A stretch of DNA of 23,175 bases from a virus (IMGVR_UViG_3300022169_000033:1-23175), one strand, 5' to 3'; shown: positions 4,993-13,030, numbered from the stretch's first letter. A program made the numbers and translations. The notes: generated by a model from the letters alone, not told the origin.

Positions 4993-5360
4993 GTGGTGGA
5001 AGACCTAAATGGATACCTGACGAGCAAACCTGCGAAAAAGCGCAGGAGATGGCTTCTAAGGGTCTAACGGTTATGCAGATAGCCCATTGCTTAGGTGTAA
5101 GCCATACGACCGTATACGAACGCCAGAACGAATTCCCTGAGTTTGCTGAGGCTATAAAAAAGGGAAGGAGTGAAGGTATCCATGATGTTGCCAATGCTCT
5201 TTATGAAAAGGCAATCGGTGGGGACACTACGTCAATTATCTTTTATCTCAAGAAAAGAGATCGAGAGTCTTGGGGTGATGAGTATATTGAACCAGTTAAA
5301 GAGATACCCCCAATCAATATAATCGTGGATGCCGATGCAATTAACAAAGCCGCAGTCTGA
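4989..5360 (+). CDS. terS: Terminase small subunit
   Basis: Small terminase recognises the phage genome and delivers it to the large subunit and portal. This 123-residue protein begins GGRPKWIPDEQTCEKAQEMA, followed by a helix-turn-helix at ~26-47 (LTVMQIAHCLGVSHTTVYER). Next comes the frequent small-terminase segment with ALYEKAIGGDTTSIIFYLKK and RDRESWGDEY (~76-100), and a C-terminal tail that ends in the next gene. It overlaps the upstream stop (ATGA) and shares 32 bases with the large-subunit gene. Length is typical for the family. Assignment is secure from the motif pattern and adjacency to terminase large. Confidence 0.85.
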   Translation: MSGGRPKWIPDEQTCEKAQEMASKGLTVMQIAHCLGVSHTTVYERQNEFPEFAEAIKKGRSEGIHDVANALYEKAIGGDTTSIIFYLKKRDRESWGDEYIEPVKEIPPINIIVDADAINKAAV

Positions 5361-6549
5361 GATATTCTTATCTAAGGCTCGATTTGTTTCTGTCGTTGCT
5401 GGCAGGCGATTTGGCAAAACCTTTACAGCTACTGCTGCGCTGCTTAGGGCGGCTATATCTGGCCACAATAAGAACGTCTGGTATGTTGCTCCGACCTATG
5501 GGGCTGCGAAAGAAATATGCTGGAATATGCTAATCAATACCATTCCGCAAGATTACATTGCCAAGACTAACGAGACATCCCTCACGATTAAGCTGATCAA
5601 CGGATCATACATCGCCTTAAAAGGGGCAGAGAAGCCAAACAATCTTCGTGGACGAGCGTTAGATTATATTGTCCTTGACGAGTTTGCAGATATGCGGCCA
5701 GAGACTTGGTACGAAGTATGTAGAGCATCATTATCTGACCGAAAAGGGGGTGCGCTTTTTATTGGTACGCCTAAAGGAAGGAATCACTTCTATGATCTGT
5801 GGGCTAGAGGCAAAGATGGCGCAGACGATTGGGAGTCTTTCCAGTATACGACTCTTGATGGCGGGAACGTACCGCAGGAAGAGATTCAAGCTGCGCGTCA
5901 AGACCTAGATGAGCGAACCTTCAAGCAAGAGTATGAGGCTGCATTCGTAACCTATTCTGGCCGCCTCTATTACGGCTTTAACCGTGAAGACTCTGTATTG
6001 GCGATTGATGACGATAGTGGTACACTCCACATTGGGATGGACTTCAACTTAGACCCCATGTCTGCCGTTATCTGTATTCGTAAAGGCGGGACGCTGATTG
6101 CCGTTGACGAGATAGTCATGTACGGGTCTAACACTGATGAAATGGTTGCGGAGATAATAGAACGCTACCCTAGACGCAATATAATTGTTTATCCAGACCC
6201 AGCATCAAGACAGCGGAAAACCTCTGCTGGTGGTCGCACAGATTTGTCGATCTTACAAAACGCAGGATTTAGCGTTAAGGCGAAGAACTCGCACGCATTG
6301 GTCAGGGATAGAATCAACGCTGTGAATAGTCGTTTACTGTCAAGTGATGGTGAGCGGCATTTGTACATCAGCCCGAAATGCAAGCAGACGATTAAGTCAC
6401 TTGAAAGGCAGACATACAAAGAAGGCACAAGCATTCCCAATAAAGAAGATGGCTACGATCATATGAACGATGCCCTCGGCTACTTAGTGGAATACCTGTT
6501 CCCAGTTCGCACTGAATACGCCACACCACAACCACAAAGGTGGACTTGA
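5329..6549 (+). CDS. terL: Terminase large subunit
   Basis: The packaging motor: an ATPase that pumps DNA into the prohead and a nuclease that cuts it. In this 406-residue protein, the N-terminal ATPase has Walker A GRRFGKT (25-31) and Walker B IVLDEFAD with D117 and E118, followed by a coupling-like IGTPKGRNHFYDLW. The C-terminal RNase H-like nuclease shows the metal-binding acids D238 (GMDFNLDP), D290 (YPDPAS) and D377/D381 (DHMNDALGYL). The start at ATG 5329 lies inside terS; an in-frame ATG at 5335 is almost equivalent. The stop TGA overlaps the portal ATG. Around 400 residues is on the short side but normal for this lineage. Confidence 0.95.
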   Translation: MPMQLTKPQSEIFLSKARFVSVVAGRRFGKTFTATAALLRAAISGHNKNVWYVAPTYGAAKEICWNMLINTIPQDYIAKTNETSLTIKLINGSYIALKGAEKPNNLRGRALDYIVLDEFADMRPETWYEVCRASLSDRKGGALFIGTPKGRNHFYDLWARGKDGADDWESFQYTTLDGGNVPQEEIQAARQDLDERTFKQEYEAAFVTYSGRLYYGFNREDSVLAIDDDSGTLHIGMDFNLDPMSAVICIRKGGTLIAVDEIVMYGSNTDEMVAEIIERYPRRNIIVYPDPASRQRKTSAGGRTDLSILQNAGFSVKAKNSHALVRDRINAVNSRLLSSDGERHLYISPKCKQTIKSLERQTYKEGTSIPNKEDGYDHMNDALGYLVEYLFPVRTEYATPQPQRWT

Positions 6550-8069
6550 TGAGATTGAACGCAGATACAACGCACCCTGATTATGACAAGTACGAAGCAC
6601 GCTGGGAGTTTTATGTTCGCAGCTACATGGGTGGGCAAGATTACTTTAATGGCGCATACCTCACGCGCTACATATCAGAAACAACAGATGACTATGACCG
6701 CAGACTTGATCTGACCCCCCTAGATAACCACTGTAAAAATATAGTCCATATCTACAGCAGCTTCCTTTGGCGTGTGCCGCCTACTAGAGCCTACAATAGC
6801 GCAGCCAATAACGTGGCCCTTGAACCTTTCTTAAAGGATGCTGATCTTGATGGTCGCAGCTTTAACACATTTATGCGTGAAGCTCAGATTTGGTCTAGCG
6901 TGTATGGTCATGTATGGCTAATGATGGATAAGCCTAAGTCTACAGCAGGAACAAAAGCAGAAGAGCTTGAGCAAGACATTAGACCCTATGTAACGATGTT
7001 TACTCCTGAGAATGTTCTTGACTGGAACTATTCTCGCACCCCGAGTGGTCGCTTTGAGCTTGACTATCTGAAAGTCAGAGAAAGCGTTATCCGTGTTGAT
7101 GAGACCACCACAGAGACGTACTACCGCGTTTGGTACAAAGACCGAGTAGAGCAATGGCACTCAGTTAATGACCTAGATAAGATGATTGAAGTGGATGACA
7201 ACGTACTGGGTCGCATCCCTGCTGTGTTCTTACCTGCTAACCGCAGTATAACGAGAGGCATTGGCCTTAGTGACATATCTGATGCGTCCTATATGCAAAG
7301 AGCTATCTATCAGGAACTATCAGAGATCGAGCAGCTAATCCGTATCTCTAACCACCCGACACTGGTTAAATCTTTTGGCACCGATGCTAGTGCAGGTGCT
7401 GGTGCGATTATCAATCTGCCTGATGATATGGACGCACAGTTAAAACCTTACCAGTTACAGCCTAGCGGTCAGAACCTAGACGCTGTTCGTGCATCGATAA
7501 CCGATAAGGTGGAGTCAATCAACCGCATGAGTCACATGGGAGCAGTTCGCGGCACTGACGCTCAGGTAATGTCTGGCGTGGCTATGCAGACCGAATTTCA
7601 AATGTTGAATGCGAAGCTATCCGAGAAGGCTGACCTGCTAGAATTAGCGGAAGAGCAGCTTTGGGTGTTGTTCTGTGATTGGCAGGATGTCACACCAGAT
7701 GTAGAGATATTCTACCCAGACGCATTTGACCTAAGAGACTACGACAAGGAGTTAATGTTCCTACAGCAGATGAGAGCCACAGGCGTTAAGTCTGCAACCC
7801 TTGCTATGGAGATCGACAAGAAGATCAGTGACCTAATCCTTGATGACGAGCAGTTAGCTAAAGCCCATGCAGAGATTGAAGATAAAGCATCTGTTCTTGG
7901 TGACTTCTCTGACAAGACTCAGATATATAGCTATCACATTGATGCTGGAGTGGTTACGCCTAATGAGGTTAGAGAGAAGATTGGCCTTGATGACATAGAG
8001 GGTGGAGACATCCTTATTGAGCCAAAGGAAGAAGGCTCTGATGCTTCTGGTGGTGTTGGTCAGTTCTAA
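6549..8069 (+). CDS. Portal protein
   Basis: The portal forms the dodecameric ring at one capsid vertex through which DNA enters and to which the neck binds. This 506-residue protein has the sequence character of DUF4055-type portals: an N-terminal THPDYDKYEARWEFYVRSY with a YLTRYISE and DDYDRR segment, a central beta-rich part, and a helical crown-like C-terminal region ending GDILIEPKEEG. I prefer ATG 6549 because it overlaps the terL stop (TGATG) and AAAGGTGG at 6536-6543 is five bases away; GTG 6540 would put the SD inside the start. The stop overlaps the next ATG (TAATG). Position between terL and the MuF-type gene is exactly as expected. Confidence 0.88.
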   Translation: MRLNADTTHPDYDKYEARWEFYVRSYMGGQDYFNGAYLTRYISETTDDYDRRLDLTPLDNHCKNIVHIYSSFLWRVPPTRAYNSAANNVALEPFLKDADLDGRSFNTFMREAQIWSSVYGHVWLMMDKPKSTAGTKAEELEQDIRPYVTMFTPENVLDWNYSRTPSGRFELDYLKVRESVIRVDETTTETYYRVWYKDRVEQWHSVNDLDKMIEVDDNVLGRIPAVFLPANRSITRGIGLSDISDASYMQRAIYQELSEIEQLIRISNHPTLVKSFGTDASAGAGAIINLPDDMDAQLKPYQLQPSGQNLDAVRASITDKVESINRMSHMGAVRGTDAQVMSGVAMQTEFQMLNAKLSEKADLLELAEEQLWVLFCDWQDVTPDVEIFYPDAFDLRDYDKELMFLQQMRATGVKSATLAMEIDKKISDLILDDEQLAKAHAEIEDKASVLGDFSDKTQIYSYHIDAGVVTPNEVREKIGLDDIEGGDILIEPKEEGSDASGGVGQF

Positions 8070-10042
8070 TGGCAGCAGACGTTGATTACGTTGAGGCGCT
8101 AAATCAGATAGCCGACAAAAACCAAAGGCAATTATCTGAGGCGCTTATAACCCTTGAGAATCGAATCACCGATTTAATGGCAACAGCGCCATTGAAAGAC
8201 GGTAGCTTGTTCGATCTTGAGTGGGCTGTGAAGGCAAGGGCTGACATTAGAAAGCTGGTAGAGGATGAATACCTAGCTACTGTTGACGATATTGTTAGGC
8301 AATATGGTGGTGTAGCCTTAGACACTCAAAAGATGCTTGAGACTTATGGTTCGTTTACAAAGCTAGACCCTGAGATTATAAGGCAGCTACAGACGTTAGA
8401 GTTTCAAGGATTCCAAGAAGTTGGAACAGAGTATCTTGACGTTGTTAGCAAAGAAGTCTACCAGAACACTCTTACAGGCACTTCCTTTGCAGCTAGTATT
8501 GCGAGCGTTAAGGCGGTTCAAGGCGGCAGGTTGGCCAGCAACGCAAAGCAGTTGGTGCATGACAGCCTTATGCAGTTTGATGCAGCAGTCAACACCTCAA
8601 TTGGAAAGCAGTCAGGCGCGACTAAGTGGAAGTATGTGGGCCGCATAATAGAGACCACTAGACCTTTTTGCCGAGAGCATGAGGGTCAGACCTTTACAGA
8701 AGAAGAGATTGCAAACCTGTGGGAAGGTAGCTGGGCTGGCAAGGCTTCTGGCGACCCTTTTATCGTTCGAGGCGGGTACAATTGCGGCCACCAGTTTAGA
8801 CCAGTATTTGATGAAGAAGACGGCACAGAGGAAGCGGTTGCGATAGTAGCAGAGCCTGAATCTCAAGCTCCATCAGGCGCACCAGAGCTTTTAGATAAAA
8901 AAGTTGCGCTAGACCAAATATCAAAAAGCACATTGAAGGCCAACAGGCCAGTATATGATGCGTCAGATGCAAGCGGATATATTGCACTAGGGTCTAGTAA
9001 GAAATTACCGCCACACTTAGAAAAGTTGTTAGACGATAAAGGCGTTAAGGGAGAAGTATTCCCTGTTAGGTTTAAACCTTACGGGTACAAGAGAGGCACT
9101 GACGCTAACAAAACGGGAAACAAGCAATTTGGAACTATAAAAACAACAGGGATGTCCACCGAAACCCTTAGCCTGCTAGATAGCGGATTAAAAGAAATTG
9201 ACGGTATTAGCAAGCAATTTAAAACACCCCCGATCAGGGGGGTTGTTCCTGTTGGGGGCAAAAGAACAACAATGGCAATGGGTGACGGTATGCTCTCAAT
9301 CAATGGGTCATACTGGAATCCAATAGCCAAGCAAACATATCTACCGAAAGATAAGCTGTTAAAAAATACAAAATCATCAAGACTTGCGCTAAATAAAGCT
9401 GATGAATATTACGAAAAGATTCAGGAAGAATATCGGGCAGAGATGGACGCATTCATTCTGAAATTTCCTAATTATAGGAAAAGCGATTCGTACTTAGGCA
9501 CCCCTGAATATGCTGTAGTTCAGAAAAAGGCTGCCCAATTAAAAGTTGCATCAGCAGACGCTGCCAAGGCCAGAAAGAAATGGGAAAAAGATAGAAGGCT
9601 ATCAGAAGTACAGCCTGCAAGCGTTTATGTGAAGGGCGGGAATGTTGAAGATAGGCCGTGGTCAGCCAAGCAGTATCACTCTGATCCTGCTGACAAATTC
9701 CGATCTACTTTATTCCATGAGTTTGGGCATACAGTGCATCAAGAATACTGGCGGCAGGCAAGCGCGTCTGGCACCTACGCAACGCCTATAGAGAAGTATT
9801 TGAGGCAGTTGTTTTATGTAAATGGCAGAAGTGGCGCAATTAACAAAAACCTATTTTTCCCAACAAGTTACTCGCAGCATAATCCGACAGAGTGGTGGGC
9901 AGAAAACTTTAGCCTATACAACATGGGAAGGAAGGATTTAGTGGATGACAAATTATTAGCTTTAATGGATGAAATTGTAAAATCTAAAGGAAGGATTAAG
10001 GTATTTGACGGATGGGATTTTGAGATAGGAGATTACGCATGA
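8069..10042 (+). CDS. MuF-type head protein fused to zincin metalloprotease-like domain
   Basis: A two-part, 657-residue protein. Residues ~1-270 match the head-morphogenesis/minor capsid (SPP1 gp7, Mu F) family, which is packaged with the portal and can be injected: a helical N-terminus, then TRPFCREHEGQTFT (C201, H204) and GGYNCGHQFRPV (C239, H241). The C-terminal part carries the zinc-protease motif H550-E551-F-G-H554, preceded by DKFRSTLF and followed by PTEWWAENF, whose E608 or E612 could be the third ligand. A linker rich in Ala/Pro/Glu (~270-300) joins them. The DNA of the C-terminal part looks more A-rich than the rest. MuF proteins with variable C-terminal toxin or enzyme domains are known in temperate phages. 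The substrate is unknown. Confidence 0.85.
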   Translation: MAADVDYVEALNQIADKNQRQLSEALITLENRITDLMATAPLKDGSLFDLEWAVKARADIRKLVEDEYLATVDDIVRQYGGVALDTQKMLETYGSFTKLDPEIIRQLQTLEFQGFQEVGTEYLDVVSKEVYQNTLTGTSFAASIASVKAVQGGRLASNAKQLVHDSLMQFDAAVNTSIGKQSGATKWKYVGRIIETTRPFCREHEGQTFTEEEIANLWEGSWAGKASGDPFIVRGGYNCGHQFRPVFDEEDGTEEAVAIVAEPESQAPSGAPELLDKKVALDQISKSTLKANRPVYDASDASGYIALGSSKKLPPHLEKLLDDKGVKGEVFPVRFKPYGYKRGTDANKTGNKQFGTIKTTGMSTETLSLLDSGLKEIDGISKQFKTPPIRGVVPVGGKRTTMAMGDGMLSINGSYWNPIAKQTYLPKDKLLKNTKSSRLALNKADEYYEKIQEEYRAEMDAFILKFPNYRKSDSYLGTPEYAVVQKKAAQLKVASADAAKARKKWEKDRRLSEVQPASVYVKGGNVEDRPWSAKQYHSDPADKFRSTLFHEFGHTVHQEYWRQASASGTYATPIEKYLRQLFYVNGRSGAINKNLFFPTSYSQHNPTEWWAENFSLYNMGRKDLVDDKLLALMDEIVKSKGRIKVFDGWDFEIGDYA

Positions 10043-10209
10043 CGAAGTTTTTTATGGAAGCAGTGAGGCTTTCTCAGCAGCAGCCATTGCCTAGCGATAT
10101 AATAGATCAGCTAGATAAATACTATGAAATAGTGCCAGAGGAAGAAAAGGACGATTTTCTCTGGTTGTATGAAGCGGTTGAACTAGAAACTAACTTATTG
10201 GAGATATAA
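10039..10209 (+). CDS. Small acidic protein coupled to MuF-metalloprotease, 56 aa
   Basis: ATG 10039 overlaps the MuF-fusion stop (ATGA) and TAA at 10207-10209 ends it, giving 56 residues. Its SD would be AGGAG at 10027-10031, inside the upstream gene. The protein is mostly helical and acidic (DIIDQLDKYYEIVPEEEKDDF, about 18-40 approximately, and a glutamate-rich tail VELETNLLEI); no membrane segment or cysteine is present. I do not recognise a family. In MuF polymorphic toxin loci the gene just downstream often encodes an immunity protein, and this gene has the right place and size, but there is no direct evidence for inhibition. Confidence 0.62.
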   Translation: MTKFFMEAVRLSQQQPLPSDIIDQLDKYYEIVPEEEKDDFLWLYEAVELETNLLEI

Positions 10210-10210
10210 A

Positions 10211-10282
10211 ATGCCACAAGGTAAAGGTACATACGGTAGTAAGGTTGGGCGACCAAAGAAGAAGAAGAAACCAAAAAAGTAA
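10211..10282 (+). CDS. Tiny lysine-rich peptide, 23 aa
   Basis: ATG 10211 to TAA 10280-10282 encodes 23 residues: a glycine/tyrosine-containing start (MPQGKGTYGSKVGRP) and a lysine-rich C-terminus (KKKKKPKK). It begins one base after the preceding stop; GGAGATATAAA upstream supplies a reasonable SD. Peptides of this form (M-P-x-G-x-G-T-Y-G-S-K-V-G-R-P-x-K) recur between portal and scaffold genes in many tailed phages, to my knowledge without known function, so I think it is real despite its length. The very basic end suggests nucleic-acid contact. A 49-base gap with AAGAGG precedes the scaffold gene. Confidence 0.6.
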   Translation: MPQGKGTYGSKVGRPKKKKKPKK

Positions 10283-10331
10283 ATTTATGCTAGACTAACG
10301 ATTCACCAATACTCTTTAAGAGGCACGCGAC

Positions 10332-10991
10332 ATGAGCGATGAAATCATGGAAACAGAAGCAGAGACTGAAACTGCGGCAGTAGAAACTCAGGAAAGCAAG
10401 ACCTTTACTCAGGATGAACTAGACCGCATTGTTGCGGATCGTGTTGCTAGAGAGCAGCGCAAGTTCGATAAGCGACTATCTGGCGTTGACCTTGATGAAG
10501 CTAAAGACCTGTTGGCAAAAAAAGAAGCCGCAGAGTTGGAGCGACAGAAAGAGCGCGGGGAGTTCGATAAAGTCCTGAAGCAAACGGTCGAGAAGAAAGA
10601 CATGGAGATACAGAGTTACAAAAGCAAGTTGCAACAGACGCTAGTAGATGGAGCGATTCTGGGTGCAGCTTCTAACAGTAACGCTGTTAATCCGAATCAA
10701 GTCTCTCAGCTACTAAAAGACCAGACCAGACTGTCAGATGACGGAACGGTCGAGGTGCTAGACGCTAACGGAGTACCGCGATACAATGACAGCGGTGATT
10801 TGTTATCAGTCAACGAGATGGTAGCAGAGTTCTTGACAGTAAACCCACACATGGTCAAAGCGTCACAAGGTGGCACAGGATCGATGGGTAACGCTGGTGG
10901 CTCTACGCAGAAGCCTCAATCTGTGGCAGATATGGTTGCAAACTGGGAAAATGGTGGCAAAGAAGCATTTGCTGCTATGAAGAAAAAGTAA
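10332..10991 (+). CDS. Scaffolding protein
   Basis: Capsid assembly scaffold, which guides major capsid protein into proheads and is then removed. The 219-residue protein resembles GP20/DUF4355-type scaffolds: an acidic, Thr/Glu-rich N-terminus (METEAETETAA), the typical TFTQDELDRIVADRVAREQRKF block (~24-45, split here by natural variation), a charged coiled-coil (~58-106, LAKKEAAELERQKERGEFD and later KKDMEIQSYKSKLQQ), then a flexible Gly/Ser-rich stretch and a basic C-terminal tail (AFAAMKKK) likely to bind the capsid protein. SD AAGAGG lies eight bases before the ATG. It directly precedes the capsid gene, as usual. No protease motif is present here. Confidence 0.85.
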   Translation: MSDEIMETEAETETAAVETQESKTFTQDELDRIVADRVAREQRKFDKRLSGVDLDEAKDLLAKKEAAELERQKERGEFDKVLKQTVEKKDMEIQSYKSKLQQTLVDGAILGAASNSNAVNPNQVSQLLKDQTRLSDDGTVEVLDANGVPRYNDSGDLLSVNEMVAEFLTVNPHMVKASQGGTGSMGNAGGSTQKPQSVADMVANWENGGKEAFAAMKKK

Positions 10992-11031
10992 CCACAAACC
11001 ACAAACTAATTTTATTTAAAGGCAATTTATC

Positions 11032-11865
11032 ATGGCTGCAACTACTTCAACAACTCTCGACGACCTGTTCGTCAATATCGTCGCTCAGGCTCGTTTCACT
11101 GCCGAAGAGCAATCACTAATGATGGGTCTTGTAACTAACTACAACATCCAATCTACTGCTGGCAAGACCATTCAGGTTCCTAAGTACCCAGCAATCGCTG
11201 CTGCTGACTTGACCGAAGGCACTGATATGTCAAGCACCACTGTATCTACTAGCTCAGTTTCTGTAACTGTTGGCGAAGTAGGCGCACAGGTTCTGCTGAC
11301 TGATATGGCTACCTACGGTGACGGCAACCCTGCTGTAGAGCTAGGAACTGTTCTCGGTAACGCTATCGCCACTAAGATCGATACTGACCTGATCGCCCTG
11401 TTTGACGGCTTTTCTAGCTCTATCGGTGCTGCTGGTGCAGAGATCACTGTAGCTGACCTGTTCAAGGCTGCTGCTACTCTCCGTGCTGCTAAGATTACTG
11501 GCACTATCAATGCTGTAGTACATCCTTTCCAAGCGTACCAGTTGAAAGCTAACCTGACTAACACCTTTGCTAACCCAAATGGTGGCGACTTGCAGAACGA
11601 AGCAATGCGTAACGGTTATGTTGGTACTATCGCTGGCATCAATGTATATGAGTCTGCCAACGTAGCTATCGACGGTTCTGGCGATGCTAAGGGTGCTGTA
11701 TTCGCTCCCGAAGCTCTGATGATCGCTATGAAGCGCGACTTCAACATTGCTCCACAGCGTGATGAGTCACTCCGCGCATTCGAGTTGAACGCTACTGCTG
11801 TATATGGCGTAGCCGAGCTTGACGATGCATTCGGTGTTGAGATTCTGTCTGACGCTGTACTGTAA
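11032..11865 (+). CDS. Major capsid protein (HK97 fold)
   Basis: The main shell protein. At 277 residues it is a compact HK97-fold capsid protein: an N-terminal arm (ATTSTTLDDLFVNIVAQAR), a segment typical of the E-loop/backbone (KTIQVPKYPAIAAADLTEGTD), VGEVGAQVLLTDMA, a long helix region (ELGTVLGNAIATKIDTDLIAL), the AVVHPFQAYQLKAN block, IAGINVYES, and a C-terminal APEALMIAMKRDFN leading to the P-domain end. Codon choice is visibly biased to C/G-ending and frequent codons compared with neighbours, as expected for the most abundant virion protein. SD AAAGG lies 10-12 bases upstream. A UUCG-loop terminator follows within ten bases of the stop. Confidence 0.93.
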   Translation: MAATTSTTLDDLFVNIVAQARFTAEEQSLMMGLVTNYNIQSTAGKTIQVPKYPAIAAADLTEGTDMSSTTVSTSSVSVTVGEVGAQVLLTDMATYGDGNPAVELGTVLGNAIATKIDTDLIALFDGFSSSIGAAGAEITVADLFKAAATLRAAKITGTINAVVHPFQAYQLKANLTNTFANPNGGDLQNEAMRNGYVGTIAGINVYESANVAIDGSGDAKGAVFAPEALMIAMKRDFNIAPQRDESLRAFELNATAVYGVAELDDAFGVEILSDAVL

Positions 11866-11873
11866 GACTGACT

Positions 11874-11899
11874 GCCCCTTCTTCGGAGGGGGCTTTCTT
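11874..11899 (+). terminator. Terminator after major capsid gene (UUCG tetraloop)
   Basis: GCCCCTTC (11874-11881) pairs with GAGGGGGC (11886-11893) around a TTCG loop, giving an eight-pair stem (one G-U) closed by the very stable C(UUCG)G tetraloop, followed by TTTCTT. The T tract is interrupted, so partial termination is likely. That would keep capsid mRNA in excess over the downstream connector and tail genes, and the hairpin would also protect the mRNA 3' end. Confidence 0.8.
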
Positions 11900-11910
11900 A
11901 CGAGGTTTAC

Positions 11911-12198
11911 ATGGCTATAACTTATCGCGGTGAAAGGTTCGAAGGCTACAACAAGCCTAAGCGCACCCCCAAGCATGACAGCAAGAGCCACGCTGTACTT
12001 GCTAAAGAAGGCGACAAGATAAAGTTAATTAGGTTCGGTCAGAAGGGTGCAGACAACAAGCCGCCCCGCAAGAACGAATCAGAAGCAGACAAAGCCAAGC
12101 GCAGGTCGTTTAAGGCAAGGTTTGCAAAAGACATAGCAAGAGGCCGCAAAGATAAGACAGCATCAGCGGCTTACTGGGCAGATAAGGTGAAATGGTAA
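11911..12198 (+). CDS. Small basic protein after capsid gene, 95 aa
   Basis: A 95-residue, very basic protein (many Lys/Arg) with no cysteine or hydrophobic segment. It starts ITYRGERFEGYNKPKRTPKH, contains KIKLIRFGQKGADN, then a charged helix ending RRSFKARFAKDIARG, and finishes SAAYWADKVKW. The IRFG...R-x-S-F-x-A-R-H/F...A-x-Y-W-x-x-K-x-W pattern occurs in a family of small basic proteins found near head or portal genes of marine phages, whose role is not known to me. It lies just after the capsid terminator and its stop overlaps the connector start (TAATG). A DNA-binding or capsid-interior role fits the charge, but is inference. Confidence 0.68.
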   Translation: MAITYRGERFEGYNKPKRTPKHDSKSHAVLAKEGDKIKLIRFGQKGADNKPPRKNESEADKAKRRSFKARFAKDIARGRKDKTASAAYWADKVKW

Positions 12199-12608
12199 TG
12201 GCTTACTCAAGCGACGCAGATTTATTAAAGCTAATCCCCGATATTCTCGATCTAGGTATCGAGTCTTTTGTATTGGAACACCCCAAAGCACAGGCAGACA
12301 TACAGCGCGAGCTACGGATTAAGTGGTGGCCCCGCAAGAATATATCTGGTGAGATGGATAACACTAAGCTCACAGCAACGCAGTTCACCACGGTATCGGC
12401 TTATTTGGTGCTATGGCGTTATGCGCTGCCGCAGTTGACTAACTGGGTAGATGGTGACCGATTCGGAAACATGATCGACTTTTACAAAGCGCGATACGGT
12501 GAAGAGCTAGAATCTGTATTGGCAGATGGCGTTGATTATGATGAAGACGGTGATGGCACTGTTGACTACGATGAGAAGCAGCCTGTCGGCCAGCGGTTAG
12601 ATAGATAA
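12198..12608 (+). CDS. Head-tail connector with EF-hand-like loop
   Basis: By position and size (136 residues), this is probably the first head-completion/adaptor protein that docks on the portal. The N-terminal half is helical (SDADLLKLIPDILDLG, AQADIQRELRIKWW), and the middle has TATQFTTVSAYLVLWRYALPQL, reminiscent of gp15/gp6-like connector helices. The C-terminus contains a canonical 12-residue EF-hand loop, D115-E-D117-G-D119-G-T-V-D-Y-D-E126, so calcium binding is likely from sequence. I chose ATG 12198, overlapping the upstream stop, because AAGGTGA (12184-12190) is seven bases away; ATG 12192 would be only one base from it. It ends in a TAATG overlap with the next gene. Confidence 0.72.
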   Translation: MAYSSDADLLKLIPDILDLGIESFVLEHPKAQADIQRELRIKWWPRKNISGEMDNTKLTATQFTTVSAYLVLWRYALPQLTNWVDGDRFGNMIDFYKARYGEELESVLADGVDYDEDGDGTVDYDEKQPVGQRLDR

Positions 12609-13030
12609 TGCAGGTTAAGATTGATACCAATGCCAAGGCTGTTGCAAAGCGTATTGGCAAGAAAGGCAAGGAGCTATCAGCAAGCGTCAAAAGGGCGTTG
12701 TCGATTACTGCTCAAGTCGGTATTAATATTATTGAGGCCAGAACCAGTAAAGGCGTTGGCTTTAAGGGTGGGAAGTTTAAGAAGTATACGCCCGTATATG
12801 CTGCATTTAGGGCTAGTAGAGGAAGAAGCACAAACCCAGACCTACAGTTTACAGGTCAGATGTTAAGCTCGATGACATCAAGGGCGAGCAGCACTAAAGC
12901 TGAGATATTCTTTACTAGAGCCACTGAATCTAAAAAGGCTGCAATGAACAATAAGACTAGACCGTTTTTTGGGTTTAGCGATAGAGAAGAAAAGCAACTT
13001 GGCGAAGTATTCTTCAGGGCATTGAAATGA
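12608..13030 (+). CDS. Tail completion / head-tail joining protein (HK97 gp10-like)
   Basis: 140 residues with the usual features of the HK97 gp10/virion-morphogenesis family, which joins the neck to the tail or completes the tail end: a basic N-terminal helix (KAVAKRIGKKGKELSASVKRAL) and the SITAQVGINIIEARTSKG segment. Then come GGKFKKYTPVYAAFR, a conserved LQFTGQMLSSM (the L-x-x-T-G-x-M-x-x-S pattern), and a terminal block TRPFFGFSDREEKQL that matches the family's R-P-F/W-G/L-S-x-x-D/E end. It starts in an overlap with the connector stop and shares four bases (ATGA) with the next gene, so the connector genes are translationally chained. Confidence 0.75.
   Translation: MQVKIDTNAKAVAKRIGKKGKELSASVKRALSITAQVGINIIEARTSKGVGFKGGKFKKYTPVYAAFRASRGRSTNPDLQFTGQMLSSMTSRASSTKAEIFFTRATESKKAAMNNKTRPFFGFSDREEKQLGEVFFRALK

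Noticed and set aside
10991-11006. Short tandem ACCACAA repeat before the capsid gene
   Set aside because: Only two copies of seven bases, probably chance in an untranslated leader.
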